From: Primula veris
Taxonomy: Eukaryota; Streptophyta; Magnoliopsida; Ericales; Primulaceae
Direction of reading: 5' to 3'
Length of the DNA stretch: 64,000 nucleotides
Assembly: GCA_963682055.1 (NCBI GenBank)
Contig: OY821747.1
Coordinates: 25,666,126 to 25,730,125, forward strand
The notes beneath the pieces are model-generated. The model did no database searches, had not been told where the DNA came from, and was given only the letters and a program-made list of their open reading frames with translations. Below are positions 1 through 10,369 of the stretch, piece by piece (the stretch's first letter is position 1; the number at the start of each line of letters is the position of its first letter). A program made the translations under genes and the position numbers.

Positions 1-497
1 ATGATCTAGATTGCTTCGTAGTTTTTATTCTGTTCATTACTTAGTTCTTTGAAAAAGGTTAGCGGAGAGGGGGGAAATACTAGTGCACATAGGATCTCTT
101 TTGACTGGTTGCTAAATTAGTATTCGAAACTGTAATTTTTGCTGTTTGCCCTTGAAAATTTTCTACTTTTTAAAGTTAATAAATGATCTAAATGTGGTGA
201 AGTGCATCGTGTCTATGAGTAATGAAATGATAGTTCCTAGTTTATGGTGAGATGCACATGTAAGGAAAGATTGGCTTGGAGATTCATTTTTAGATTAAGC
301 TAGTGGTATTACCTTATCACGAGTTACTGATAAGCTCGTGTTTGATGAAGTATGGGCACGATCTAGACTTTTTTACTAGTTTTGTTGTCTTGATTTAGAA
401 AGGGTAGGGGGATAGGGAGAGAATATTAGTTATTGTGACATTTCATTTGCTATTTGCTGTTACAAGCTTGACATATTTAATTCTACTTTTGGTATAG
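1..497 (+). other. Intron sequence of the FLX-like gene
   Basis: No open coding exon is recognisable here. The stretch ends with an acceptor AG at 496-497 directly before the first recognised exon of the FLX-like gene, so it is most simply intronic. Earlier exons must lie to the left of the window. Confidence 0.5.
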
Positions 498-2043
498 GGC
501 AACATATGAATATGAAAAGAAACTGTACAGTGACCACTTAGAGTCACTTCAGGCGATGGAGAAGAATTATGCAAATATGTTTAAGGAGGTCGAAAAACTT
601 CAAACAGAGCTCAACAATACTGCCTCTGCTGAGAGACGAACTGGTACATTGTTTGAACTTGAATAGTATTTTCCCTACAGTCTGGGTGTCTTGGCTTCTC
701 AATGTGTTTAAAAATAAGACTTTAAATTTTTTATTTTGTTCCTGATGTGTAGGTGGACCTTATGGTGGAACAGAGATTTCTGGTCAATATACTTCAGGAC
801 AGAAACCAGCCGAGGATAATCATGGAGTTCTACAGGTTTCAGATCTTAATTTCTTATTTTGCAATTATTAACACAATGTTGCACTTCCTTATGCATAATA
901 GTAGTTTTCTAATAATAGAAACCGGTTCGGAGAAGGTTGTTTTGTATGAGTATGTACCAATTGCAGGCAGCTTGGACCTACTTAAAGTAGGGGTTTTCTT
1001 TAGCAGTTTGAGCTAATGGAAATTCTGTAGCTTCCTCTGATAATATTTATGAATTTACTAATTAGTAATTACCCAGAAACTACGAAATACTTGCCTCCAT
1101 AAAACAGAGGGGAAGAAAAAAGAACAAGATATTGAGGTGCTTGTTATGACCATGAACATTCATTTTACACCTCTTTTAAGGCCTTCTTTGCTTCTTTACC
1201 CCTGCTTTATCATACGTTCTTTACAAAACTAGACAAAAACAGATAAGACAAACAAGATAGTTGTACTTTTTGTGTTGTGGGTTATCCCAATTCCTGGTAC
1301 CTTATGAATTGTTCAATTTAAACTTACAGAAATTGAATATCAGTGTTCATGAAATCATTTTCTAGAGGTGAACACAGTTTTATATTGCTTTTTTTTTGGA
1401 AATTTCTATGCAACATTGATGAAAGTGTACCTTAACAAAGTGAACAAAGCCGTTGAAGATACATTATTAGGTAAAATTTTCAAAATGTGTTCTACCTAGC
1501 TAGGTATGCATCAAGTAGTTTATAATACTTGACGTGGTAAACTAGACATCAAACCTGTAATTCAAGATGGTATCTTTTAAATTTTGTATTCTTTCTGCTC
1601 TGTGCTCATATCTCTATTTTTTTTTGTATTTTTTGCTTTTTGTTGCCTTTTATTGATCAATAAATTTGAAATTTCAGGGGCAGAATATCCATTCTGTCGG
1701 TTCCAGCGTTGTTGTTTCAGCCGGAGCTCCTACTGCTCAAGCTGGTACTCAACAAGTGCCTATGCCCCCCAAAGCTGGTTATCCGTCTTTCGACCCCCAA
1801 ACAGGTCACTACTATGATCCTCACAGACCTTACGCCTATGGTGCACCACCGGTACAACCAGGGTTTGATCCACAAAGAGCAGCTGCTAATTATGGATATG
1901 AGGCTCAGTGGGCTGCTGGTAACCCTCTTGGCCAGGTGGCGCCTTCTGCCAACGCGGCTTACCCATCGGCGATGGCTCCAAACCGTGCAGGGACAGGGTA
2001 TGACATGGCGGCAACACGAGGGCAGAACCCTGTTCATAGATGA
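498..2043 (+). CDS. FLX-like coiled-coil protein, 3' end (partial gene, three exons)
   Basis: Three exons can be joined in one frame: 498-643, 753-835 and 1678-2043, each bounded by GT/AG, ending in TGA at 2041-2043. The first exon encodes the end of a coiled coil (ATYEYEKKLYSDHLESLQ, then MEKNYANMFKEVEKLQTEL). The last encodes a Gly/Pro/Tyr/Ala-rich low-complexity tail with HYYDPHRPYAYG. This combination is typical of the FLX/FLX-like family (FLOWERING LOCUS C EXPRESSOR and its paralogues), nuclear scaffold-like proteins that act with FRIGIDA-type complexes on transcription of flowering repressors. That role is family knowledge and cannot be seen here. The N-terminal part of the coiled coil lies outside the window. 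I see no frame break in the three exons, so the gene looks functional. Which paralogue it is cannot be decided from this part. Confidence 0.8.
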
Positions 2044-3118
2044 ATTAGAGATAGTCAAATCCAGATGTAATATGTGGTCTTGAGCACGGTGTTGTTGAAA
2101 TCCGGAATTTAATTTTAAATCATATGATATTATGATTCAAGACACTAGAATCGATTTCAATCTCGAATATTATCTCATTCTGTGTACCCCTTGAGTAACC
2201 GTAGATTTTTGTTGGAAAATCAGTATTGACCTCGTTTTGGAAATTTATGGAGTTGAGTTTTTAGAAATCATTTTTAATGTGTCCATGTGCTTAAAGAAGT
2301 GAAATACTCTATCCATCCTAATATCACTTTAAAGCTGAAGTTCCATTATTCAGCTTCTGGCAACATTTATACTCCGCTCCGCGGCAGAATTATCTGCTGT
2401 ATTTATAACTGAAGTTCTAGTTAAGTGTTTCGTGATCTCAGAGCTTAAATGATTTCACACAAAAATATGTTTGCAAAAGTTTAAGTATAAAGAAAAAGAC
2501 GTTTTAGGTTTTCGCAATTTGTGTTCCGACCTGCCTGTTTCATCTAACTATGCAAGTGGTGATAAATAAATTAAAAATAACAAAATTAATTGCTGCTCAC
2601 TTGACAAACTGAGTGTAATATGGTTAGATTTCCTTAAAAATTGATCCTAGTGCGAGGTATAGTGACTGCGACATGTCAATTTCCTATGATTGGGTGAAAA
2701 AAAGATAGGTCAGATCTAAATTTGGTAAAACTTAAAATATATATGTTACTATCCCGAATTTCAATAATAGGTCCGCGAATTTCATTTTGCAGTTGCTCCA
2801 ATTCGTATTTCTCCTCTCTCGCTAAGGAAGAAGCATATAGAACAAAGGCTTCCTCTTTCCATCCGCTCTTCCCAAATTACACAAATTTCACCTGTGGCTT
2901 TGTAACCGTGCGGTTTCTGGGAATTTAAAAACCCAATTTCCACCATAAATATTCTAATACGATGGATCGAGGGGGTGCAGCTAAGCCTCGGTGAGAATTT
3001 GAGATGTTAGCGCAGCTAGAAACTTAGCACATAAAACTTCTCTTAAAAAAATTAAATATAACAGAGAGTATGAAATATTTTCCACATCTTTTCCCTCGTG
3101 CAACTAACTATTAAGCTA
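2044..3118. other. 3' UTR and intergenic DNA, nothing recognised
   Basis: AT-rich sequence follows the FLX-like stop codon. The first few hundred bases presumably hold its 3' UTR. I see no convincing reading frame, RNA gene or repeat. Confidence 0.5.
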
Positions 3119-3372
3119 TTCCCTCCTTTCCCAATTAATTGTACACTATAAAATTACGTGTAATTTTAACCGGTCAATAGCTTGTATAAAAATTGTCGGA
3201 ATGTAAATTTTTAAAAGGTAATCATATAGTTCAAACATTAAATTATATGATTTAGTTTTAATTTTTTTTATTTTGACAATTTTGATATATGTTATAAGCC
3301 GGTTAAAATTGCACGTAATTTTGTAGAGAACAGTTAATTTCGTAGAGGGCACTTAATTGGGAATCGAAGGAG
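3119..3372. mobile_element. Stowaway-like MITE (Tc1/mariner-type, non-coding)
   Basis: The two ends are inverted copies of each other: the left begins TTCCCTCCTTTCCCAATTAA, and the right, read on the minus strand, begins CTCCTTCGATTCCCAATTAA. The similarity continues for well over 100 bp in each arm (the segments containing AAATTACGTG and TTTTAACCGG recur inverted), so the element folds into a long hairpin. It is flanked by TA on both sides (3117-3118 and 3373-3374), the target duplication expected for Stowaway. It has no coding capacity. The CTCCCTCC-type end matches the well-known Stowaway consensus. Confidence 0.75.
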
Positions 3373-5914
3373 TATCAAATTATTATTTCTTATATACAAT
3401 TGTGAAGTGTTCTGCATTTGGTTGACCAGTTTAGTAAATTGACATTTCTGTTTTCTTGCATGGAAAAGTTAGAAATGCTACTAAATTGAATGAACCGGAC
3501 AGCTTTTCTAACCGAATACAGGTCAGCTTATTTGCTTCAACTTGTAGCTTTTTCTCTCGAAAAGTGTAGTGGCCAAAAGAAAACGTGGAACACTTCTTTT
3601 TTAACAAAAGACAAATACATAGTACAAAAGAGCCATGTCAAATATGCAAGTCACCATTCATTTTCCAATCTATATTAGCCTTTTGGACTATCAGCTTTTT
3701 ATACAAATCAATCCAAATGATGTCCAAATTGAACGAGTTTTAAATACTCATTTTACCTTTTTCATCACTGTGGCCCTTTTTATTGTCTTATTTCGAAAAT
3801 TAAAGCTACATTCTTCCTCATATTAAGCCACTCCATTTATAATCTAGAGAATTAACTAATCATAGTAAAAGGGAGCACAAAAATTTAGAAAATAAAGAGT
3901 TGAAGTCGATATAAATGTTACTGATAAGAGTTAGGAGAAAATTAGAGGATATATTAATCTTCTAAAACAAAGAGAATGGTAACATTTGAAGAATTTGTTC
4001 TCGTAAGTTGGTACTATTTTTAGCCCGTAAAGATTTATAAGCTACGTACATATATATACTCTCAATGTATAATAACTTACTAACACACGGTTTGTTTCAC
4101 TTTCATTACTTAATAATCATAACTTGTCCAGTGTTTAAACTGCATGTCTTCTTTTTTTTAAAAAAGAACAATCATTACTTTAAAAATTGTTTTACTCTTT
4201 CAATTATTTACGATGCTAAAAATTATTAGAGAAAAACCATTTCTGTCGGTTTTGGCGAAATCTTGGATTAATTGCTGTCTGTCGATTACTCACACGATTA
4301 AACATAAATGATGCTCTTTTCTAAGATGGATGAAATTGGTTAAGCACTTCTTTAATCAGTGTTTTTATTATTATTCTAGTTTGGCCCACGGCTAAAATTA
4401 CTTTGGCTTGTGTATGATTTTGAGAATTGAAATGAAGAGTAGTTAGTTTTTGTATAGCAATTAATCTTAATAGATTACAATAACACAAAACTTTGATTAG
4501 TATTAAAGCTCGGTATTTTGTTTAACAAAATCGACCACTCCCTATTTTAATTATGTTAAATTCAAAAAAAGTTTACCTTAAAAACTAGTATCATCACATG
4601 TTCGAATGTGTATCACACTCTAGCTTTCTAACATTGTTTGGTCGTGTTTATCAGTGTTCCTAAACCAATTTTTTCAATGGATCCTAATTTCACAAAACAA
4701 AACTGTATATCAAATGGTAGCGTCTTTATACAATGATTTTTTTCTAAATCCAGTTATAGATTCGTTATTTAGAAATCAAACTCGTGATTCTGAAAACAAA
4801 CTCGTACTTCGTGATTCTAAAAACAAACCCGTACTTACAAAGCACGAGCCTTGAATTTTTTGAAAATTTTGATTTTTTTGAATTTTCTTCTTCTTTATTT
4901 GTTTAAAAAAACCAAACTTATTTGCTTAAAAAAATCAACATATCTCATACATATATAGACATAACCCAATAAGGGCTTATTTCAATTTTGTATAAGCTCT
5001 AAATTTTAACAGTGAAACCAAAATAGGAGAATTAAACCAAAACAAAATCTTACTTAATTACTCAACCATTATACAACATCGTCATTAACTATCAAAATGT
5101 GTGTGTATACATAGAGAAACAAAGACAAAATGTGTGTGTATACATAGAGAAACAAAGACAAGAAGAGAGAAGAGTAGGTAGCTCCATCGGAAAAGTACGT
5201 TAGTGATGGTGGAGGGAGTCGCCGGAGAGAGTGAATGTAGAGAGAAGGTGGATATCTTAGTTTTTGTATCTGACGTTAATTTTTGTTGGTTTCCGGTTCT
5301 TTAATATTTTGTCGTGTTAATGTTATTTTCAAAAAAATAGTTCTGTCCATTATTGCAAGTTTCGAGTCAATAAAAAAATTTAAAGAAAGCCAAAATAGTC
5401 AAGCCTCATAGTTGAGAAACACGACTCGCTCTTTCGATAGACGAGTTTGTTTTTTCAAGTACGACTTTTGTGCTGTATTTAGAAAAGCTCGACTACATAA
5501 ATACGCTATCATATAAAATTGACGTTTTAAAAAGCTCAATTTAAGGTCATACCGAAAGCGCTTGGTGAAAAGTTTACGCTTTGACACAAGAAAAACTTAC
5601 ACTTTTTACGACTTTAGTGGAACTCTTGCAGAAATGGTTTTTCTAAGCTTTAGCTTTTCACAACATTGACATAAACAAATAGGAATATATTTGTATATGA
5701 TTGTTTTTTCTTTGTGCCAAGGAGATAGAAATTGTACCCAATAATACCGGAAAATCAGCATGAAATGAAAAGAGAACCTAACAAATATATACATTCTCCA
5801 AACAAGCAAAACAACTGCATGTTCAATTAATTGTTATCACATCAAAGATAAAAAAGGCTTAAGGCTTTATTTGTTGAAAAATAAACTTTAGTTTAAGTAC
5901 AAGTATGAAAACCA
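3373..5914. other. Intergenic AT-rich DNA, no gene recognised
   Basis: Only short chance frames occur. A small direct duplication (5094-5159) is listed separately. No RNA gene or transposon terminus is recognised in this stretch. Confidence 0.5.
5094..5159. repeat. Direct tandem duplication, two 33-bp units
   Basis: A 33-bp unit beginning AAAATGTGTGTGTATACATA is present twice back to back (5094-5126 and 5127-5159), apparently without mismatch. It lies in intergenic DNA with no visible function. Confidence 0.85.
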
Positions 5915-6130
5915 TTAAAAAGCATACGTTCTAATCTTCGGAGAATCTGCAATCTTGAGAGTGTCTTCGATCATCCTCTTTGCTTTTCGGCTCTTTATCT
6001 CTATCCTCATGCTCTCGCTCTTCTCAATCTTGTCGTAAATAGAATCACTTGGAGATTTCTTCGAATATTTCAACGATTTTAGCTTCGACTTTAAAGAACC
6101 AACCAGCTTTGCCAAGCTCAACTTTGCCAT
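5915..6130 (-). CDS. Small basic protein of unknown function (71 aa)
   Basis: An uninterrupted frame starts with ATG (complement of 6128-6130) and encodes MAKLSLAKLVGSLKSKLKSL, a Lys/Ser-rich middle (KYSKKSPSDSIYDKIEKSES), and ends in ADSPKIRTYAF. The N-terminus looks like a short amphipathic basic helix. The strongly biased, non-repetitive composition and the tidy C-terminus suggest a real small plant gene rather than a chance frame. It resembles small single-exon plant proteins of unknown function I have seen, but I cannot name a family. A TA-rich run about 140 bp upstream (near 6265-6281) could supply a TATA box, and the leader contains a CT-rich tract near 6230-6250 on the coding strand. 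No membrane segment or signal peptide is obvious. Confidence 0.5.
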   Translation of the reverse strand: MAKLSLAKLVGSLKSKLKSLKYSKKSPSDSIYDKIEKSESMRIEIKSRKAKRMIEDTLKIADSPKIRTYAF

Positions 6131-6413
6131 GCTAGTTTGTTATATAACCTGCTAATAAATATTAACGTTAAAAAACAAATAAACCAAACTTAGAAGCAAG
6201 TTATTAAAGGTATAACATCTTAATATAAAAGAGAGAAATGAGAGAGATGATACCTGATAAATAAATATAAATATATATAAAGAGAGGGGTATGGAAAACG
6301 GTTATAGATATCACGTACGTAGGAAGAGAGAATTAGACCACGCAGTAGTTGAGTGAGTGTTAAGAAGACTTAAATGTATGATCATGTTAGAGTCAAATTT
6401 GTGTGGTGGAGCT

Positions 6414-6935
6414 CAAAAAATTATATGGAACCAAACTCTAACTTATGAAAATGACCTTTGTCCCCAAATAAATGCATGAAAAATAAAAAATACTTTTTTT
6501 TTATTTATAGCAAAATTACTTAACAATTTGTGTTTAATGTTATATAGAGGAATGTAATTTCAGAAATTAGTTATAACCAATTAATGCAGTTGTAAATATT
6601 TGTGATCTAGTGATTATGGAACATTTAGTAGACCCAATTAACAGAGGTTAACAAAAAAAAGTATCAAACTTTTTTGAAAAATAATAGAATTATGGGATAA
6701 AAGGATATAATTCAAACTCAAACTTTAACTTAGGAAAATGACCTTTGTCCCGACTTAAATGCATGATTACATTACAATTTATGTTTAATGTTATATAGGA
6801 GACCGAAATGTAAATTCAGAAATTACAACCAATTAATGCAGTTCAAGTGTTTTTAAGTTGGGCTATCCAGTTGTAAATACTATCTGTTAACTAGGGATTA
6901 TGGAACATTTAGTACACTAAGTAACATATTTAATA
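6414..6935. repeat. Diverged direct duplication of about 220 bp
   Basis: Segments around 6420-6650 and 6715-6930 share blocks in the same order: AAAATGACCTTTGTCCC, TTTAATGTTATATAG, CCAATTAATGCAGTT and GATTATGGAACATTTAGTA. The copies differ by small indels and substitutions. This looks like an old tandem duplication of non-coding DNA. No coding content is visible, and the rest of 6131-7623 shows nothing else recognisable. Confidence 0.65.
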
Positions 6936-7623
6936 AAAAAAATTATCAAACTGCCGTCATTAACAATTGAAGTACCAAATTTTATTATATTTTCATAAAT
7001 CAGAAATTTTGTCTAAATTAATCTTATAATCGTGTCATGTATCATCACATGACCAATTTAAATAGTATTATGACTTGGTCCAATTGTGCCCTTTAGATAC
7101 ATCTCCGAATCATCTCATGTGTGAAGTTCACAAATTAAGCACAAGTTATGCACATGTTGTTTGTTTAGCATTATTCGACTTTTTAAAAAAATTACTCCAG
7201 TAAGAATTCAATCTTACCCCACAGTAAATAATTTAAAATGGTTGTTTAACCTCGTCCACTCATCCCTTTCATTACTAAGATTGAACTATCGATGGCTCTT
7301 ATATTCTAATCACAATTTGGAGAAAATCCTTATGATATGTTCTAGTCTTAGTATGATCATGAATACCTAGTTTGTTAAAAAAAAAAAAAATTATCTTCGT
7401 TGTCATTGATCTTAAAGACACATAAGTGGGATATAGTCTAAAGTATTTTGTGTTCATATGCTAATCATACACCTCATTTCAAATTGGTCAACATGAAATA
7501 ATACGAAAAAGATTGAACCAATGACTTTATGTATCCTTGGAAGGCTTCAGTGACAATGGCGAGCAATCCAGAACTCGGTATTGAGAAACTATGCAATAAT
7601 TAGATCAATGATATATATGCTAC

Positions 7624-7848
7624 CACTAAAAAAAAATCAGGATAACAACCAACACATTTTTAAAATTTTAGAAAGTGTTGGTAAAATCAGTATCACTTAC
7701 GCTATAAACTATAAGAAAAAGCTCGAATACTAACAGAAAATTATGTTGGGAAATAAGGATATATGTTCCTAAATTTGATTTATTAACAGAACATCAACCT
7801 AACAATTTATATTGGTAAACTGTTTGCGTCTAATTTCAGCAATATAAA
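7624..7848 (-). mobile_element. Possible terminal region of a decayed CACTA element
   Basis: CACTA followed by an A-run occurs at 7624, and the following sequence carries CAACAC-type subterminal motifs (ACCAACACATTT, AGTGTTGG) that reappear on the far side of the nested insertions (for example GGTGTTGTGTCAC near 18807). A decayed CACTA transposase gene on the minus strand (19141-19587) fits an element whose end is here. I could not find the opposite TAGTG terminus or a target duplication, so this is tentative. Confidence 0.3.
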
Positions 7849-9036
7849 TGTTGGTCCATGCGGTTAAAACTTAGAGGGGATGAATAACATTTTAAACGTT
7901 TTTCGCGAAATTAGAATTTAAGCGCAACTAACAATCCAACTAACGTGATTATACTACGCAATCAATGAACGTGTGCAATAATGATCAATATTAAAATTAA
8001 ATCATTTACACAAACAATAAAATATATGCGGAAAGTAAAGACTAAGTAAAGAGATGGCCGCATATATAGAGGTTCGGTAAACCCGCCTACTTGCTCTACT
8101 CGGAATTAACGTTACCGAGTACTTCATTATAATTTTCTTCCCAATATTACAAATCTTACCGATGTAATCAATCGATTTGCTCACCCTCTATCCGAGATTA
8201 CAATCTTGATACAAGTGAAAGAGTAGACAAACCCGCGCTTAATAGCTCCCCCTCAAACCTTGAGTACCCCCGAATGTTTAACATAAACCTTTAATCCCCA
8301 AATTGACTTTTAAGCCTCTAACCAATCACTTTCTCAATTTTGAGCTTATAATTTGCTTTTTACAAATTTATCGAATAGTAAAACAATACTCACAAGTTGA
8401 TTGCGTCTAAATAAGCTAATTTGTGAGATTTGATGATTTTTTATCTTTATTTGAGCTTGAATCACTTTTTTCTCGATTTCCCTCTTTTCGAGCTTTTTGC
8501 TCGATGATTTTAAGTGTTTGTAATTGAGAGAGTTTGAGTGAGCTGTATTGGTTGATGTTGGATAGTGTTAAGTGTGTTTCGAGAGTGTGAAAAATGAGTA
8601 TATAAGTGTTATGGGGTTTATTTTCGTTGGGTGCGTTTACCGATACGAAAAATTGAATTCTGCAGGTCTGGAACACTTTCAGAACATGTTCCACCAGAAC
8701 ATGTTGTTCTATAACATGTTCTTGCACTAATTTGAGCTTACTGGTCAAGAACATCTTCGTGAAATATCTCCGGAACATGTTCCACTTGAACGTGTTCCGG
8801 AGTTGTTCTACAACTGAATTTGAGATGCTTTTAACTTGCTTTTTTGGACCCATAATCAATTTTCGTTTGAAACGTTGACTTCGTTATCGAATACTCTATC
8901 ATTTAAGTTCTGAAAATATACATTTTTTTTTTTTGAAAAATATTAAGTGTTAAATCATCGAATAAATAAATTGTAAAATTATTAAATTATAATAACTGTT
9001 ATAATCAAAATCTATTATTGAACCCATGGTTCAACA
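7849..9036 (-). mobile_element. Solo LTR of a SIRE-like Copia element
   Basis: The segment begins TGTTGGTCC and ends TTCAACA, so on the minus strand it starts TGTTGAA and ends GGACCAACA like the LTRs of the complete SIRE element at 9126-18746. It is flanked by the same 5 bp, ATAAA (7844-7848 and 9037-9041). Several internal blocks match the SIRE LTR on the minus strand, such as the TTCGCGAAAAACGT block near its 3' end and the GGCGGGTTTACCGAACCTC block. No internal region is present, so it is a solo LTR produced by recombination between two LTRs. Its 1188-bp length is close to the 1178-bp LTR of the neighbour. It is a distinct family because its internal hairpin motif differs. Confidence 0.8.
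8682..8800. repeat. Cluster of GAACATGTTC palindromes in the solo LTR
   Basis: Perfect or near-perfect palindromes occur repeatedly: AGAACATGTTCC at about 8681, AGAACATGTTGTTC at about 8696, TAACATGTTC at about 8712, GAACATCTTC at about 8749 and GGAACATGTTCC at about 8772, followed by GAACGTGTTCC. The position within the LTR corresponds to the AACGACCGATCGTTT hairpin cluster of the complete SIRE element, though the motif is different. Confidence 0.75.
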
Positions 9037-9125
9037 ATAAATGATAAAATAAAAAAAATAGCAACAGAGTACCAATATAAATTGGTGTAGCTAAATTCTT
9101 AAATTTTGACCTTCAAAAGTGACAC

Positions 9126-10303
9126 TGTTGAACGTAGTTTCTTCTAATCGATTATTTTGATGATAACAACATTTGTAAAACATGATAAAAGCTCGTTTTG
9201 CGTACTAATCATTTATCGAGTGTGTTAAAGGGTTTAAATGATAGAATGCATAATTACGAAGCCAATGGTTCAAGCGGAACCAAAATCGGATTCAAAACGA
9301 ATTAGTTACGGGGTTTCGAAGTTTGTCGAGAAAACCGAAAACAAGCCCAGAACAAAAACGACTGATCCATAAAGGAAACGATCGATCATTTAAGTGAAAG
9401 TTTCTTCCAGTGAGCTCAACGAAAAAACGACCGATCGCCAAGAGGAAACGACCGATCGTTTTTTAGTATACATTTGTCCAGTGAGCCCTCAGCAAAAACG
9501 ACCGATCATAAGTCTGAAACGACCGATCGTTTCTGTAGAATTTCAAATCCCAGCTTTTAAGCTCTTCCTGAAAATTGGGCGAACCACTGCATTCAATTCT
9601 GCCAACAACCAGCAACAGTCTGAAATTAAATGCTGAAGCTTTTCTCCCTACAAAAAGCTCCCAATCCCTTTGAAGGAAAGTATCCAAGCATTCACAACTT
9701 TTAAGCAATTCTTACAAGAAAATCCTTCAAGCTTATACTACTTATTTCTCACTTGTAATCAAAAATATTCTCGAGTATATTCTCATTGTAATCTTATAAA
9801 CATCGAGATAATATTTGTTAGTGAGCGATTCGAAATCAAACTTGTAAAAGAGTATTTTATAAACTCATTAGTGAGCGAGTGAATTGGGTAGAGGCTTTTA
9901 AGCAAGTGTAGCTTAAAAGCTCTAGGTCATTTATTCGGGATACTCATATAGTGAGGGGGAGTGTAATCGGTTGATTAAGCTCGTTAAGGTGTAACCTTGA
10001 AACGAAGATTATTAGTGAAACACTCGGTAGTGAAAATACCGAGGAGAGGACGTAGGCGCGGTTTGCCGAACCTCTATAAATCTTACGTTATTTCTTTCCC
10101 TTAACCTTTACTTTCCGTATTTATTTATCGCTTATATTTATTGCTTGCTTAGATCAATTTAGCGTTAATTTGGTAACAAAAGAGTTTAGGTTATAAATAC
10201 CACTAATTAACTTAGGTAAATACCCATAGATTTAATTCCGCGAAAAACGTACCAAAACCTTATTCACCCCCCCCTCTAAGGTTTAGACTCCTACGGACCA
10301 ACA
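9126..10303 (+). repeat. 5' LTR of the SIRE-type element
   Basis: This 1178-bp LTR begins TGTTGAACG and ends GACCAACA. It contains a cluster of AACGACCGATCGTTT-like hairpin motifs at about 9355-9540, a candidate TATA motif (CTCTATAAATC near 10073) and a run of eight C near 10267-10274. The 3' LTR has an additional 70-bp block within the hairpin cluster. Confidence 0.95.
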
Positions 10304-10305
10304 AT

Positions 10306-10317
10306 TGGTATCAGAGC
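10306..10317 (+). promoter_or_regulatory. Primer binding site (initiator tRNA-Met type)
   Basis: TGGTATCAGAGC lies 2 bp after the 5' LTR end. It is complementary to the 3' end of plant initiator tRNA-Met, the usual primer for Copia elements. Confidence 0.9.
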
Positions 10318-10369
10318 TTAGCTATTCTATTCATAAAAATCTAACGATTTTATAGTTTAAAGATCCACT

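Noticed and set aside
1709..2083. Alternative frames over the last FLX-like exon, both strands
   Set aside because: Shadows of the true exon, which has the family composition and correct splice phase.
8416..8859. 147-codon frame on the minus strand
   Set aside because: It lies inside the solo LTR and reads through the GAACATGTTC palindromes. No protein motif is visible.
9394..9636. Short frames across the hairpin clusters (also 60474-60852 and 63127-63496)
   Set aside because: They translate the CGACCGATCG motif (ending in TTDR or DRSF repeats) and carry no protein features.
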